A stretch of 64,000 bases of DNA from Gambelia wislizenii (GCA_030847615.1 JAUMIR010000001.1:382894687-382958686); one strand, 5' to 3'; positions 9,885 through 21,100 are shown, counted from the first letter of the stretch. Notes: generated by a model not told the origin, from the letters alone. A program made the numbers and translations.

Positions 9885-11766
9885 TAAATAATAATAATAA
9901 AATTTATTTATATCCCGCCCCTCTGCGAACAATCGGGGCAGCTTACAACAATAAAATAGTACACAGTATAAAACAACTCAAAATCCCTTCCCCCCTTAAA
10001 ACATTATTAAATTAATACAAATTAAAATCAGCATCTAATACAATTTATTAAAAACCCTTCTGAGTGAACAGCATCAGTTTGGAGCTCCAGAAGCAACCTC
10101 CAGAGGGGGTTCCTGAGGCTGGGGTTAGCTATTCCGGAAAAGCCTGCCTGAAGAGAACTGTCTTGACAGCCTTTTTAAAGATGTCTAATGATGTCAATAG
10201 GCGGATCTCATCCGGCAGGCTGTTCCACAATTTGGGGGTGACAGCCGAGAAAGCCCTCTGGGAGGTGGTCGCCAGCCTAGGTCTTTGTGGCTGCAACAAA
10301 TTCGTCCCAGAGGACCGGAGAGTGCGGGGAGGATTATAAGGGAGAAGGCGGTCCCTGAGATAACTTGGGCCCAAGCCATTTAGGGCTTTAAAGGTGATAA
10401 CCAACACCTTGTACTGGGCCCGGAAGCTGATAGGCAGCCAGTGGAGGGACCTCAGAACCGGAGTAATGTGGTCCCTCCTAGATGTTCCAGAAACTAGCCT
10501 GGCTGCCATATTTTGTACCAGCTGTAATTTCCGGACTAAGCACAAGGGTAGCCCCATGTAGAGTGCATTACAGAAATCAAGACGTGAGGTTACCAGCGCG
10601 TGCACAATGGTCTCAAGATCCCTTACTTCCAAAAAAGGGCGCAGCTGGTGTATCAGCCAAAGCTGATAACAAGCGCTCCTGACTGTCGCATTTACCTGAT
10701 TTGTCATTAGGAGCGATGAGTCAAGGAGCACCCCTAGACTGGAAACACAGTCACTGGAGGAGAATGTGACCCCATCCAGGACTGGAGATTGCAACCCAAT
10801 TCTTGGTTTCAGGGCCGCTACCGTGAGCACCTCTGTCTTGTCTGGATTCAGTCTCAATCTGTTTTTCCTCATCCAGCCCATTACTGCCCAAAGACATTTA
10901 TTGAGAGAAGAGATGCCGTCAGAATTCGAGACCGACAAACGAGATATGGAGAAATAGATCTGAGTGTCATCAGCATACTGATAACACCCAACTCCATAAC
11001 TCTGGATAATCTCACCCAGCGGCTTCATATAGATGTTAAATAACATCAGGGACAGAATAGCACCCTGTGGTACTCCACAGGTAAGCTCCATTTTACTGGA
11101 GCTACTGTCTCCGAGCAGTACTCTCTGGGTCCTGCCTGAGAGGAAGGACCGGAACCACTGCAAAGCAGTGCCTCCGATGCCTAACTCCCTCAGGCGATCC
11201 AGAAGAATGCTGTGATCTATCATATCAAAAGCTGCTGAGAGGTCTAGGAGCACCAACAGGGTCACACTACCCCTGTCGATGCTCAGATGCAGATCGTCGG
11301 TCAAAGCAACCATGGCAGTCTCAACCCCAAAGCCTGTCCTAAAACCAGTTTGAAATGGGTCTAGGTAATCGGTTTCATCCAATACAGCTTGGAGTTGAAG
11401 AGCAACCGCCCTCTCTATCACCTTGCTCAAAAATGGTAATAAAGAGACTGGCCTATAATTATTCATAGCCAGGGGGTCCAGGGAAGGTTTTTTCAAAATA
11501 GGCTTAACAGCCGCCTCCTTTAGACATGATGGAATATATCCTTCCCTGAAGGATGCATTGATGATGCTCACAAGGAACTTCCGCAATGCGTCCCCTCCCT
11601 GGACGGCCAGCCAAGATGGGCAAGGGTCGAGGGGGCAGGTTGTCTTCCTCACACTACCAAGGACCTTGTCCATGTCATCGGTACTCACAGATTGCAGCTG
11701 ATCCAGTATAATTACATCGGCGGAGTCACTGGACACCTCGTACCTCAAGAGTTTCCTGATAAACAT
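9885..11766 (-). mobile_element. L2-type LINE, 5'-truncated, with long open frame
   Basis: This minus-strand element runs from about 11766 (5' truncation within ORF2) to an (ATT)n tail near 9885. The 3' untranslated region matches those of the L2 copies at 41512-43711 and 62563-63602: a segment reading TTGTAAGCTGCCCCGATTG on the minus strand, then GGGATATAAATAAATTTTA and the ATT repeat. The intact RT frame, described separately, indicates a recent insertion. Confidence 0.9.
10129..11766 (-). CDS. L2-type LINE ORF2 reverse transcriptase, 545-residue open frame
   Basis: The open frame covers the whole RT domain and C-terminal region of an L2-lineage LINE ORF2. In order: a linker with CPLDPCPSWL at about 44-53; KKPSLDPLAMNNYRPVSLLPFLSK at about 92-115; QTGFRTGFGVETAM at about 139-152; LLDLSAAFDMIDHS with the first catalytic aspartate at about 173-186; GVPQGAILS at 231-239; the catalytic YADD box at 264-267; WMRKNRLRLNPDKTEVL; and a C-terminal SLHWLPISFRAQYKVL and PKLWNSLPDEIR segment ending at the stop. 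The endonuclease and N-terminal part of ORF2 are missing, so the true start lies upstream of the truncation and the first Met is not biological. There are no stops across about 1.6 kb, which suggests a young copy. Confidence 0.85.
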   Translation of the reverse strand: MFIRKLLRYEVSSDSADVIILDQLQSVSTDDMDKVLGSVRKTTCPLDPCPSWLAVQGGDALRKFLVSIINASFREGYIPSCLKEAAVKPILKKPSLDPLAMNNYRPVSLLPFLSKVIERAVALQLQAVLDETDYLDPFQTGFRTGFGVETAMVALTDDLHLSIDRGSVTLLVLLDLSAAFDMIDHSILLDRLRELGIGGTALQWFRSFLSGRTQRVLLGDSSSSKMELTCGVPQGAILSLMLFNIYMKPLGEIIQSYGVGCYQYADDTQIYFSISRLSVSNSDGISSLNKCLWAVMGWMRKNRLRLNPDKTEVLTVAALKPRIGLQSPVLDGVTFSSSDCVSSLGVLLDSSLLMTNQVNATVRSACYQLWLIHQLRPFLEVRDLETIVHALVTSRLDFCNALYMGLPLCLVRKLQLVQNMAARLVSGTSRRDHITPVLRSLHWLPISFRAQYKVLVITFKALNGLGPSYLRDRLLPYNPPRTLRSSGTNLLQPQRPRLATTSQRAFSAVTPKLWNSLPDEIRLLTSLDIFKKAVKTVLFRQAFPE

Positions 11767-13040
11767 ACATTGCTAGCAATTAACTACTGAGGAGATGTAC
11801 TCTTAGCTAGGTGTAGCACTAGGGAGGGTCCTCATCGAATAGGTCTGGGACTCTGCAACTTTATATACCAGCCCTCCAGCATTAGGCACTGCAATTTTAT
11901 TTTATTTTTCAGTTTATTTTAAAGTTTTTGTAAAGCAGGCATGCTGGTTTTTGCAGGGCAGAAATTCCACCAGGCAGTTCCTTCTGCCATGTTTAGTTCC
12001 CCATAGGGCCCAAAAATACCCAGGGAAATGAAGATGGCATGCACAGCTTTACAGAACTTTGCTCCAAAGCATCTATATATGCACGGCTGGGGCTGGTCGC
12101 CTGGTCAAAAGAGATGAAAAGGAAAGTTATGGTGGTGGCTGTTATCACCATAATCAGTGACAAGGGAGGCTGACTAGGTGCAAAAACACTGTTGACAAAC
12201 TTTGTAATAAAGTTTTGAAAGCAAGAAAAGGACACCCTTTAACAGCTTCTTGGTTAGCAATGGGGAGGAATTTTTTAGGTTATGTCATGCCTTAAAAGAT
12301 TTTTCCTGGCTTAGAAATAACTGCCAAAGCAACCAGGTCCACCCGCAGATATGGTTTCACCACCCCTGCTGTTCCTGCTGTCACCTTGCAGATTCTCTTT
12401 ATCCTAAATATAAATACACCAACATTTCCATCAATGAAAATGAAGGGAAATGAGAATGCATTCGTTGTGTAGCACTTCAGCAGGAAAACTGCCATACAAT
12501 TTATGTTTTAATTTATTCTCACCATGTTTATAAGTGATACTGGACTTGTTAAATAATGTTCCCTTTTTACAGCTGGGAAATCAAACCTTCAAGTTGGTTC
12601 ATACATGACAGCCACCACATCACAATTCATTTAGAAGTCCTGTTTTGCGCCAAGCCCATCATGGTAATACTAGTACCTGAATGTACAAAACTCATATGGA
12701 AATGCTGGTTTGCACAAACCCCAAGTGTTTGTGCTTTAACCACAACAGCAGCTCTAAAGAGAAACATGTTAATCTCTGGACTATTATTGTAATACAGACC
12801 AAAGTATCTCAGTGCCAGTGCATGCAAAAAGGCAGAACTGGAAAATATTTCTGCCTGAAGTCCTGGACAGTTATCAGTCAGTATAGACAATGATAAGCAA
12901 GACAAACCAATGGTCTTGCTCAAACTAAGACAGCTTCCTGTTTTCCTAAATAAATTGGTCTTACCATTTGTGTTTGGCTAGAATTTGATGCCTAAATGTG
13001 AGATTTAGGGAAGAATCCTATTAGTGACACAGACCTTTTC
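11767..13040. other. Unassigned non-coding stretch
   Basis: I see no gene with recognisable motifs. Short chance frames on both strands (for example 11993-12235 and 12627-12923) overlap each other and have no family features. Confidence 0.4.
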
Positions 13041-13044
13041 ATAT

Positions 13045-13232
13045 GACACAATTATTGTGCTATGGTTCTTCTTGAACTGCCAGCTTTCCATCTTATGTGA
13101 TCCTGGGATTTGAAGTTTAGGGAGAGATATTTAGAATTCTCAGCCAGAGAGCTCTAGTGCCACACCAAACTACAGATCCCAGGATTCCAGAGGGTGCAGT
13201 CATGACAGTTAAAATGGAATGATAGTGCTATA
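13045..13232. mobile_element. Diverged inverted-repeat MITE
   Basis: This segment has the layout of an old MITE: CTGGGATTTGAAGTTTAGGGA in the left half and CTACAGATCCCAGGATTCCA in the right half form an imperfect inverted repeat, and the outer ends are weakly complementary. A related segment lies at about 55965-56310, sharing TTTAGAATTCTCAGC, CCCAGGATTC and AAATGATAGTG-type text. No clean target duplication is visible. Confidence 0.5.
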
Positions 13233-13240
13233 TTTGGGGA

Positions 13241-13494
13241 GGGGCTTACTGCACTCTGAAGTAAAGTAGCACTGCAGCAGGAAGGTTCCGTCTTCCATGC
13301 TGCCTTACTGTACTATGTTGTCATTCTTCTGGTCTTTTTGCTAATGGATTTTTCTGGTTAGCAAAAAGACAGGGTTTTACCTTGGTCTCCCACAAGACCG
13401 GAACAGAAAAATGACAATGTCGTACATTAAGGCAGCACAGAAGACGGAACCTTCATGCTGCAATGCCATTTTATTTCAGCATGCTGTAAGCCCC
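13241..13494. mobile_element. 254-bp foldback element with GGGGCTTAC ends
   Basis: The left terminus GGGGCTTACTGCACTCTGAA pairs with the right terminus ...TTTCAGCATGCTGTAAGCCCC, and the pairing continues inward (AAGGTTCCGTCTTC with GAAGACGGAACCTT; ATTGTCATTTTTCTG-type arms) to near the centre. Flanks are GGA and TGA, a 3-bp duplication with one mismatch. It resembles the foldback at 53064-53555 in its ends and its inner GGTCTCCCACAAGACCGGAA / TCTCCCACAGGACTGGAAC segments. It has no coding capacity. Confidence 0.7.
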
Positions 13495-13497
13495 TGA

Positions 13498-14380
13498 AAG
13501 AGCTCGTCCACACATGTAAGTGTGATTCATGTGTGCATCTCTCTCTTTTTGGACAGTGAGCAGCAAGCTATTTGCTGTCCCATTGACTTCCATCCAGCCT
13601 GCCCCCAGTTGCTGCCCAGCCCTGTTACACAAGAGGGTCTGAATGCAATGAATTATATTTTCCAGGGGGGGCTATAGGAAAAATCCCTTCGAAGGTGCAA
13701 TCTAGTTGAAAGAAACATTGAGAAATAGCCAGGAACTGGTAGATAAGTGTACTTTTAGATCTGGTGATTGATAGACAAGCCCCCTTTTGAGTTGTAGTAT
13801 GCAGATGAAGAAATATACTTAGCCTGATAATGGGAACTCCCAACCACAGGTATGGCCTTCCTTATCAGAGATTAGGCAGGAAGAACCTTTTCCTATTTCA
13901 AAGAATTATCCCCTGGCTGGAAGTTTTCCCATCAGCCCTTGAAAAGCCCAAGTTGGTCAAATTGATATCAAACTGTTGCCAATTATAAGTGAACCAAGGT
14001 GGGGGACTATGTGATCTGTTTTAGGGGATGATGGGTCTCGTTACAACCCCAGGAGGGGATGCTGATGCTGCTTACTCATAAGGAAAGGAAGGGGGAAGCA
14101 ATTTAGATGGTTACATTCTGGTGCTCTGTACTCCTAGGAGAAGGAAAAGAAGGGCATGCGCCACTGTCAACAAACTCTCATGTCTTTCCTGCTCTTAGTT
14201 AAGACCAGCTGTTTCTTCATCACCTGAACTGCCTCCCCACTTCCACCACCACCACCCCACAGCAACATGAGCAGTATCGCCTTCTGGGTCTTGACAGGTG
14301 GCAGGAGGACACAGAACTGTGTTGACAGAATACTACACTCTACCTGTCAGATCCTCACCATAGTCCACTTAGTCACACAC
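13498..14380. other. Unassigned non-coding stretch
   Basis: I see no gene or bounded repeat here. Confidence 0.4.
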
Positions 14381-14383
14381 TGA

Positions 14384-14473
14384 GGACTTTTTCGGATGCA
14401 TGAAAAGTAACGCAAGCAGCGTCGCCAGGTTGCGACGCTGCTTGCGTTACTTTTCATGCGTCCGAAAAAGTCC
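14384..14473. mobile_element. 90-bp palindromic DNA element with GGACTTTTTCGGA ends
   Basis: The element is an almost perfect hairpin: GGACTTTTTCGGATGCATG...GCAGCGTCGC on the left and its reverse complement on the right, with one visible arm mismatch and a loop of about 6 bases. Flanks are TGA (14381-14383) and TAA (14474-14476), a 3-bp duplication with one difference. It is the minimal member of the family that includes 24033-24203 and 26310-26660. Confidence 0.8.
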
Positions 14474-14476
14474 TAA

Positions 14477-16240
14477 CTCTAATACATTGAACAGTTGCAG
14501 TGTCATGGGAATCAGCTCTTCAACTAATTCCATATAACATAATTTGAAACAGTGCCTTGTCCTTTAATACTGGATCCATCAGTGACTGGACTATGAACCC
14601 CAGATGTTGGTAACTTTTTTTTTTCAGGCTACAATAGTAAGATTTGAGTCTGAAAAACACTGTTCAGTTCTTTGATATAGTAAGAACCCTCAATATTTAA
14701 TATAACTTTGTACTACTGAGTGACTTGCTATCAACTATATGAATACCACAGAACTCTGGCATCTCTTGTGCTAGATGACACAATGAAAGGCGGTAGTAAA
14801 ACAAATGAGATTTCCCTTGCTGCATGCCAATGATATAAGCAGACGAAACTCGCTGGTAGCTACTGGTGCAATGATTGGATTTTCTTATTTATTCCACTAC
14901 TTTGACATTTAGACAGCTTGTTTTGTTTCTGGCTGGTGTGTGGCACACGGCGGAAAGGTCAAGCACATAACATTTTTGCCTAGGTGCCATTTGTAATAAC
15001 ACCAGGTTTTCAAGCCTCCTTGGTTGAACCTCTGGAGCATCACAGCAATTGACTTTCAAGGAAAATATAAGCAATCCATATTGCTGGTTATGGCGCCACT
15101 TCCTTTGACTGATGTTTACCATGAAGCAGATGCTGTATTTTTAATACCTGAAACATGTGCTCTGCTTTGGGCTGATTTCATCTTTATCCAGAGGAACTAA
15201 AGATACAAGAATGTTTTTCGGGGCATCAAATCAGTTCTCCTCTGGCTCAGTTGCAGGTTAGCAGTTGGTCCATTTGCAAACACAAGCTTTTGAAACATTT
15301 TCACATTCCTCCTTTGCAATGAAACTAGACTGGTATTCTTACTGCATAAGATTATTGAGTTGTTGATTCTAATAACATCACCATGTGAAAATGATTAAGT
15401 GATTGGTGGAATAAGCTTAGGAAAGTACTTTCAAAAAGAATGAATATAATGACATGAAATCACCCATAACTGGGAGTGGTGTTTAGAGGCCCATCATTAT
15501 ACCACTGCTCAGTTATGGATGCCTTCAGAATGCCATTAAGTTCATTTTTCATTAAAAAACCAAAAACATTGCAAATTCTATATTGGGATATTTGCACTAA
15601 TTCTCATTTAATGCTTTGCAGTACCACAGATGTTCACTGAAGGGCATTTAAGAGGACATATCTGGAAGACCTTTGAATGAGCAAAACTGAAAATCACTAG
15701 CCTCTTAACATTTCCCACCTCCCCATGCATCCCCTACTTTCCTGCATTCCCTACTTAAACTTTTCAGGGTGAGTAATACGGAAGAACAACAAACAAAGGG
15801 GGTCACAGGACCTAATTCCAACGCTCTGTAATGGAAGCTTCTGAACAAACACATATTTTACATTGCCAATAACTACTCTGGGAACTGTATTTTAATTTAA
15901 AAAAAGAAATTGTTCAGTTTAAATCAATGAAGAGGAAATGTAGAAAACAATCCTTCCTTGAATCAGCAAGTTCGAAGCAAGTTCAAAAGGCTTCACTGGA
16001 AAGGAGTCAGCCCTCAGTTGAACTCTGAGAAGAGTAGTTTTGATTATTGTGCTGCTGCTGCTGAGAATGATGATGGTGACAATTGATTATGATGATGATT
16101 TTTTGGAGGGGGGAGTGGAATCCAGCACTTCCTTGAATTCACATCTGCATCAACACTCTTGTAGATGTGAGCTGAACCACTTGTCTAGTAGGCTCATGTC
16201 TATCATGATTGATTAGAGCTGCCAAAGGAAGGGTCACCAA
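14477..16240. other. Unassigned AT-rich stretch
   Basis: I see no gene. Small simple repeats such as a GATGATGAT-rich tract near 16066-16100 are present. The frame at 14889-15122 (minus) has no recognisable domain. Confidence 0.4.
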
Positions 16241-16244
16241 AGAA

Positions 16245-16850
16245 GCATAAGACTGCTGCTGAAGAGACCTTCAGCAGACCTCGCCACCCTAGATAATTCT
16301 CACCCATTTTCTAATCTCTCTTTTTAAAGTAAGGTCTTAGACCAATTAGTGGCAGCACCCTTCCAGGTCTTTTTGAATGAAATGGATTGCCTTGATCCAT
16401 TCCAATCTGGCTTCAGACCTGGTTATGAGGCAGAAGCAGTGTTGACTGCCTTGGTGATCAACCTACACCAGGAACTGAATAGAGAAGTGTGTTTCTGTTG
16501 GACCTCTTGGCATTTGATACCATAGACAGTAACCTTTTGAACCATTTGGTTGATATTGGGCTTGGAGACACTGTGCTGCAGTAGTTCCAAACCTTTTTGA
16601 CTGAATATTCCCTGAAGGTAGTGATTGATTTGTAGTTCAGCCTCAGACATTACCCTGTGGAGTTCCACAGGGCTCAATACTACCTCCTGTGTTTTTTAAC
16701 ATCTACATAAAGCCACTGAAGGAGGCCTTCCAGAGCTTTTGGGCTGATATTTTCAGCAAACAATTGTAAGGTGTGTGTTTGAGATACCATACAACACCAG
16801 TCTTATCAGAATTGCAGTGGCTTCCAATCTGTAAGACAAGAAGATTGCCA
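16245..16850 (+). pseudogene. Decayed L2 LINE reverse transcriptase
   Basis: Translating the plus strand across frames gives recognisable L2 RT pieces: KRPSADLATLDNSHPFSNL (compare KKPSLDPxxLDNYRPVSNL), CLDPFQSGFRPGYEAEAVL, VINLHQEL, a damaged LLALLDLSAAFD region, then GVPQGSILPPVFFNIYIKPL and a C-terminal TPVLSELQWLP. There are many stops and shifts, so this is an old dead copy, clearly more diverged than the L2 copies at 10129-11766 and 41738-43711. Confidence 0.75.
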
Positions 16851-16907
16851 ATATGTGGTCAAAAACCAAGGTGAAACTCACAGACAATGCCAGCTTTGCT
16901 CATAGTA

Positions 16908-17598
16908 GAATCGTCCCTTCACATTCGCGGGGGTCAGGTTCCACAGACCCCTGCGAATGTGAAAATTCTGCTAATAACAACTGCCCTCCACTGCCAAAGC
17001 AACCACGGGGCCTCCGGAGGCCCCATAGTCACTTCCCCCTGCCTCCCCTCCCTCCCAAGGCCTTCACGGGGCCTCCGGAGACCCTCCAGAGGCCCCATGG
17101 TAGCCTCCCCAGCCCTCTCCCCTCCCTCCCAAGGCCTTCACGGGGCCTCCAGAGGCCGTCCAGAGGCCCCATGGTCACCTCCCCAGCCCTCCCAGCTCCC
17201 TCCCAAGGCCTTCTTGGGGCCTTCAGAGACCCTCCGGAAGCCCCGGGGTCACCTCTCCAGCCCTCCCCCTCCCTCCCAAGGCCTTCATGGGGCCTCTGGA
17301 GGCCCCGTGGTCACCTACCCAGCCCTCTCCCCTCCCTCCCAAGGCCTTCACGGGGCCTCCCAAGGCCCCCTTGCCGCCTCTCCCATCCATCCCCCGGCCT
17401 CCTAATGTGGTTAGGGGGGTTCGGAAGGCCCCCTCTCCCCCTCTCCCACCCCTCCAGCCTGCTTCTCTACCCCCCAGAAGCGGCCACAGGGCTTCTAAAG
17501 CCCAATCACTGCTTTTGGGAGGGCGGGGGGAGGCCCTCCCAAAACCGCAAATACTCAAAACTGCGAATGCTAAATCCGCAAATGTGGAGGGGCAACTG
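16908..17598. mobile_element. Tigger/pogo-like MITE with internal GC-rich minisatellite
   Basis: The left end GAATCGTCCCTTCACATTCG and the right end GCAAATGTGGAGGGGCAACTG form terminal inverted repeats like those at 32067-32290 and 41107/43955, flanked by TA on both sides (16906-16907 and 17599-17600). Near the right end are repeated CCGCAAAT-type motifs. The interior is GC-rich and contains the tandem array described at 17051-17400. No transposase. Confidence 0.8.
17051..17400 (+). repeat. Minisatellite, about 74-bp unit, about 5 copies
   Basis: The motif CCTCCCAAGGCCTTC(A/T) recurs at 17051, 17125, 17199, 17272 and 17335, giving spacings of 74, 74, 73 and 63. Each unit also carries GGGGCCT(C/T)(C/T)(A/G)GA and CCCAGCCCTC. 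The array lies entirely inside the MITE at 16908-17598. The long proline-rich open frames over it in several frames are a by-product of a C-rich repeat whose unit is close to a multiple of 3, and are not genes. Confidence 0.9.
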
Positions 17599-17600
17599 TA

Positions 17601-18489
17601 TTTCCAATGTTGGTGGAGCAGCAGTACAAATTATCTTTTGAGGTGAGAAGGTTGTAGAGGCAGCAGGGGTTTTATGGCAGCTTGTACTTGCTGGAATAAA
17701 AGAAAGAAAGAGTTGCAACAGCTTGAAGTAGAGCTAAATGTATCTGTTTTGCTATAAAGTTCTCTTTTTTCATTTTTTTACTTTCTCATTTTCCTATCAG
17801 TTAACAAAAAGGTGTACCCAAAAATTCATACTGATTTTATATGCATCTTTTCCCAGAACATAAACTTTTGCAAGCATTTATCTCCTATACTGCATATGGA
17901 TTTTTTTTTTTTGGCAAATATTTCCCTCTGATACTGCATATACCTTTTTCTGGGCTATTTTCACTGCTGTACACATTTTATATGCCTTTTCCCTTAACAC
18001 TGCCAAATTTGTGTACATTTCTAAAAATTCAAGGGACTGCTTTGTGAAATTTAAGGAGTGAAGAACCCCAAAGTATTTTAATCTGAGAAGGGCAAAGTGG
18101 TCCATTCATATTAAAATACAAACAAAACATCTCCCACCTTAAAGAATTGTCATGTTGTTGCTTGCTACAAGTGGTATATGCAGATATTTCATAAAATTGG
18201 AATGCTAACCAATTCACACCAGCAGATTACTAAGGCCATAATGGTCTAATTGTTGAAGTGTTGCAATCTATATTTTTTTAAAAAAAAATAAGCAAAATTA
18301 GTTCTGCTGTCCATCACTTGGGAATACATTTCATGTCCCACCATTCTGTTTTAGAAGATTAAGTACTAAGTGAAGTTATTCCAAATCCTACAGTTTCCTG
18401 AGGGCAAGCTTGGAGCCAAAATGTGTCCTCAGAAGTGAGTGTTCTGTTCTTTTTCTGACCTGATTGATACCCAGAACTGATATTCACAA
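17601..18489. other. Unassigned AT-rich stretch
   Basis: I see no gene. T-rich repeat-like text at 17820-18060 (several CACTGCATATxx and ATTTTATATGCC phrases) may be an old repeat, but I cannot define boundaries. Confidence 0.35.
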
Positions 18490-19285
18490 TGTCACCCTAA
18501 GGGATGGGGGGTGCTTTGAGACCCACCCATGATACAAAAGATCTCTATTTTTATCTGGGTGAATTATTAGCTGAAACAGCATGCCTATGAAAGGAGGATA
18601 ACTGTGGGGATCTTTTCACATATATATACCAGTACAAATTGCAGAGGACTCCAGTTTAAAGTGAAATAAAATGTCTGTATTGGAAATAACACAAAATGCC
18701 TTCACACATACAACACATGGTCCTAAGAACCACACAAGGCTATAGGGGAGTAAAGCAGAAAGATTGGATACAGAGAGTGATTTGGGGATATAGGGTGATA
18801 GTTACCAGTGTTCAAGAGTCAAAGATACTCAGATAAGCATCTGAGGGCGGTACAGGAGGTTCTGATCCAGGGTCAAGCCAAGAAAGAGAGTGGCTGGCTT
18901 TGTCCATGATGGCACAACTTTTTATTGTTGGGGGGGTGGTGGTGGTAATATTTATAACCTGCTTCATGTCCTGAAGGGTTATTCTGGCTTGGACAAAGCA
19001 CTGGATGGGTTTCCTACTGGGTAAACAAAGGAAACTGAAACTTAACTGATTGTGTTAATGGCTGGGATACAGAAATTGGTGGGCTTATGACAACCTTGCA
19101 ATGGTGGGCAGGAGGGGGTTCCATCTTGAGATTTCCTTGGGACTGGGGTTGGGAAAGGTCACTTGATTATTTGATTGGATGACTCATTGCTGAAGTGCCC
19201 AAGAAGGAATTAGCACATACCAAGGGACTTCTGCACAATCCTAATATGGGCTTGTTTGCCAAAATATTTCTAAGACACATCCCAG

Positions 19286-19316
<31 letters not shown>

Positions 19317-19570
19317 TTTATTTATACCCCACGCCTCTGTTAAAACAATCGGGGCAGCTTACAAAAATTAAAATACAATAAAGATAAAAATCCCCCAACA
19401 CCCCCCACTCTCCCCCATAAAAAAAATTAAACAAATGTAAATTTGTTAAAAGGTTAATGTGACCTTTGCTTGACCTTTTTTTGGATCACCTCATCCAACG
19501 TGACCGCTAAAGAGTCCAATATTTCCAATTATAGGATATCATAGGGAGGGGGTAGTTGAGCATGCTAACA
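18490..19570 (-). repeat. Solo LTR (LTR4), interrupted by an L2 tail
   Basis: Read on the minus strand it begins TGTTAGCATGC and ends GGGTGACA, and is flanked by ACAA on both sides (18486-18489 and 19571-19574), a 4-bp target duplication. It aligns by eye with LTR1 along its length: a TTGTGCAGAAG / TTGTGCTAATG region, CAGCAATGAGTCA, GACAATCAG/ACACAATCAG, a TTATAAATATTACC TATA region, and ATTTCACTTTAAACTGGAGT after the poly(A) region. A 3' L2 fragment with its own duplication is inserted at 19292-19450. Confidence 0.75.
19292..19450 (-). mobile_element. Short L2-type LINE 3' end inserted in LTR4
   Basis: An (AAT)n tract and the L2 3' untranslated segment (TATTTATACCCCACGCC, CAATCGGGGCAGCTTACA) match the tails of the long L2 copies. 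It is flanked by exact AGGTTAAT copies (19284-19291 and 19451-19458), an 8-bp target-site duplication. Only about 159 bp remain, a strongly 5'-truncated insertion. LTR4 continues on both sides. Confidence 0.85.
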
Positions 19571-20685
19571 ACAATACTTAGATTCATTGATGGTGCTTAT
19601 ATTCCTCTTTCATTGTATCATTGTCTGTAGTTGCACTGCATTTTATTTAAAAATTCAGTGCAGGTGGGCGGCACTTGAGAAAATAACATGTTCTCTCATG
19701 CTGAGCAATTAAGTAACATTATTCCAAATCAGATCAGAGGCACGCTGCAGGAATAGTACTTAACAAGCAAGAGAAGAAACTGGAACAAATTTTCAGATAG
19801 AGATGATCAAATTCATCAACCTGAAAAAAAAAAATCAAGCATGTATCCCTCAGGCAAATTGGTAATTGATCACATTTTTGACCTTACTTTTATTCCCCCT
19901 CTGTTTGAAAATATTGACTTCCTTACAGCAGAGTGAGAATTAAAGAGTTTTCCCCTTATACCCAAATGTGGCAGTTTAGATTTCCCTTCCAGAATCAGAA
20001 TCTGTGTTCTTTTCCTCACAAGTAGTTTTAAAATCTCATTATACTCCGATTATCTTGGCCTTTGCACATGGAAGTACTCAGGAGATCTTTTACTCATTTA
20101 AGAAATGCTGTCAGAACCTGCCTGCATAGAACAGGATGTTTTCAATATAACTGATCTTATTATTTCTGATCATTACATCCAAAAAATGTGATACACCAAT
20201 TAATGTTTATCTATAAGAAAACAGATGCAGAGAGTGAATTGCTGATGGATCCTCACATCTGAAACAAAGGGAGGACAACAGACAACCAGGGTATACAAGG
20301 AAAAGGTTCCCTGAGAAAAGTCAATCCCTTTGAAGTAACAATTCACCTTGAGTCTAAGAGTGATGGCCTTAAGCCTCTGACAAGTGAATGACAGAAAGCA
20401 AAATTAAGAAAAAGGATTACTGTGCCAGAGAGCTGCATAGTCAAGCAGGTGTGGAAAAATTCTGTGATAAGCTTGGGTCACCATTTGTTAACTCAGTCAG
20501 ATTGCTTTTTGTAACTTTTTTCAGTGTCTTGGAAATGAATTGAACAAAATATAAACCAGCTCTGTATTATTGTTCTTGTTTTGCCCACAGACAATTGTAC
20601 TGATCAAAACTTGGATCCTTACAAAGAGACATGACTGAATAATTTTACACTATTCCAAAAAAAAATTCTTCCTCATTTATGTGAT
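19571..20685. other. Unassigned AT-rich stretch
   Basis: I see no gene or recognisable bounded repeat. Confidence 0.4.
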
Positions 20686-20689
20686 TTGA

Positions 20690-21100
20690 TTTACATCCTC
20701 CTGCCTTTCTCCTAAAGTGGGACTCAAGGTGGCTTACAGTATAGATTAAAAACAAAACAGCTAAAACAATAGGAGCTACAAAAGTGTTAAAAAGCATTAA
20801 ATAATCAATCAAATTAAAATGTTACTTTATGACATTGATTTAAAACAATTAAAAACACAGAAAGTACTTGCTACATATTATAAACAGCATACTCATAGCA
20901 CATCCTTCTACCCGAACCAGTTAAAATCTGAAGGCCTGTTTAAATAGGAAGGTCTTTGCTGGCTGGTGAAAAGAAAGCAGAGGGGGTGAACTGAGTCTCC
21001 TTTGGGAAAGCAACCACTGAAAAAGTTCACTCCCTTGTCCTTACCACAGCAGCCTAGGAAGGTGGTGAGAGAGAGAAAGCCCTCCCTCAAAAACATAATG
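20690..21100 (-). mobile_element. Old L2-like LINE 3' end
   Basis: The plus-strand text GTGGGACTCAAGGTGGCTTACAG followed by ATTAAAAACAAAACAGC, then CTGTTTAAATAGGAAGGTCTTTGC, is the reverse complement of a typical LINE 3' untranslated region and RT C-terminus. Its layout is like 28430-28790. Coding is decayed. Confidence 0.6.

Noticed and set aside
16853..17641. 262-residue proline-rich open frame and parallel frames on both strands
   Set aside because: It is produced by a C-rich minisatellite of about 74 bp within a MITE; several frames are open at once for compositional reasons.
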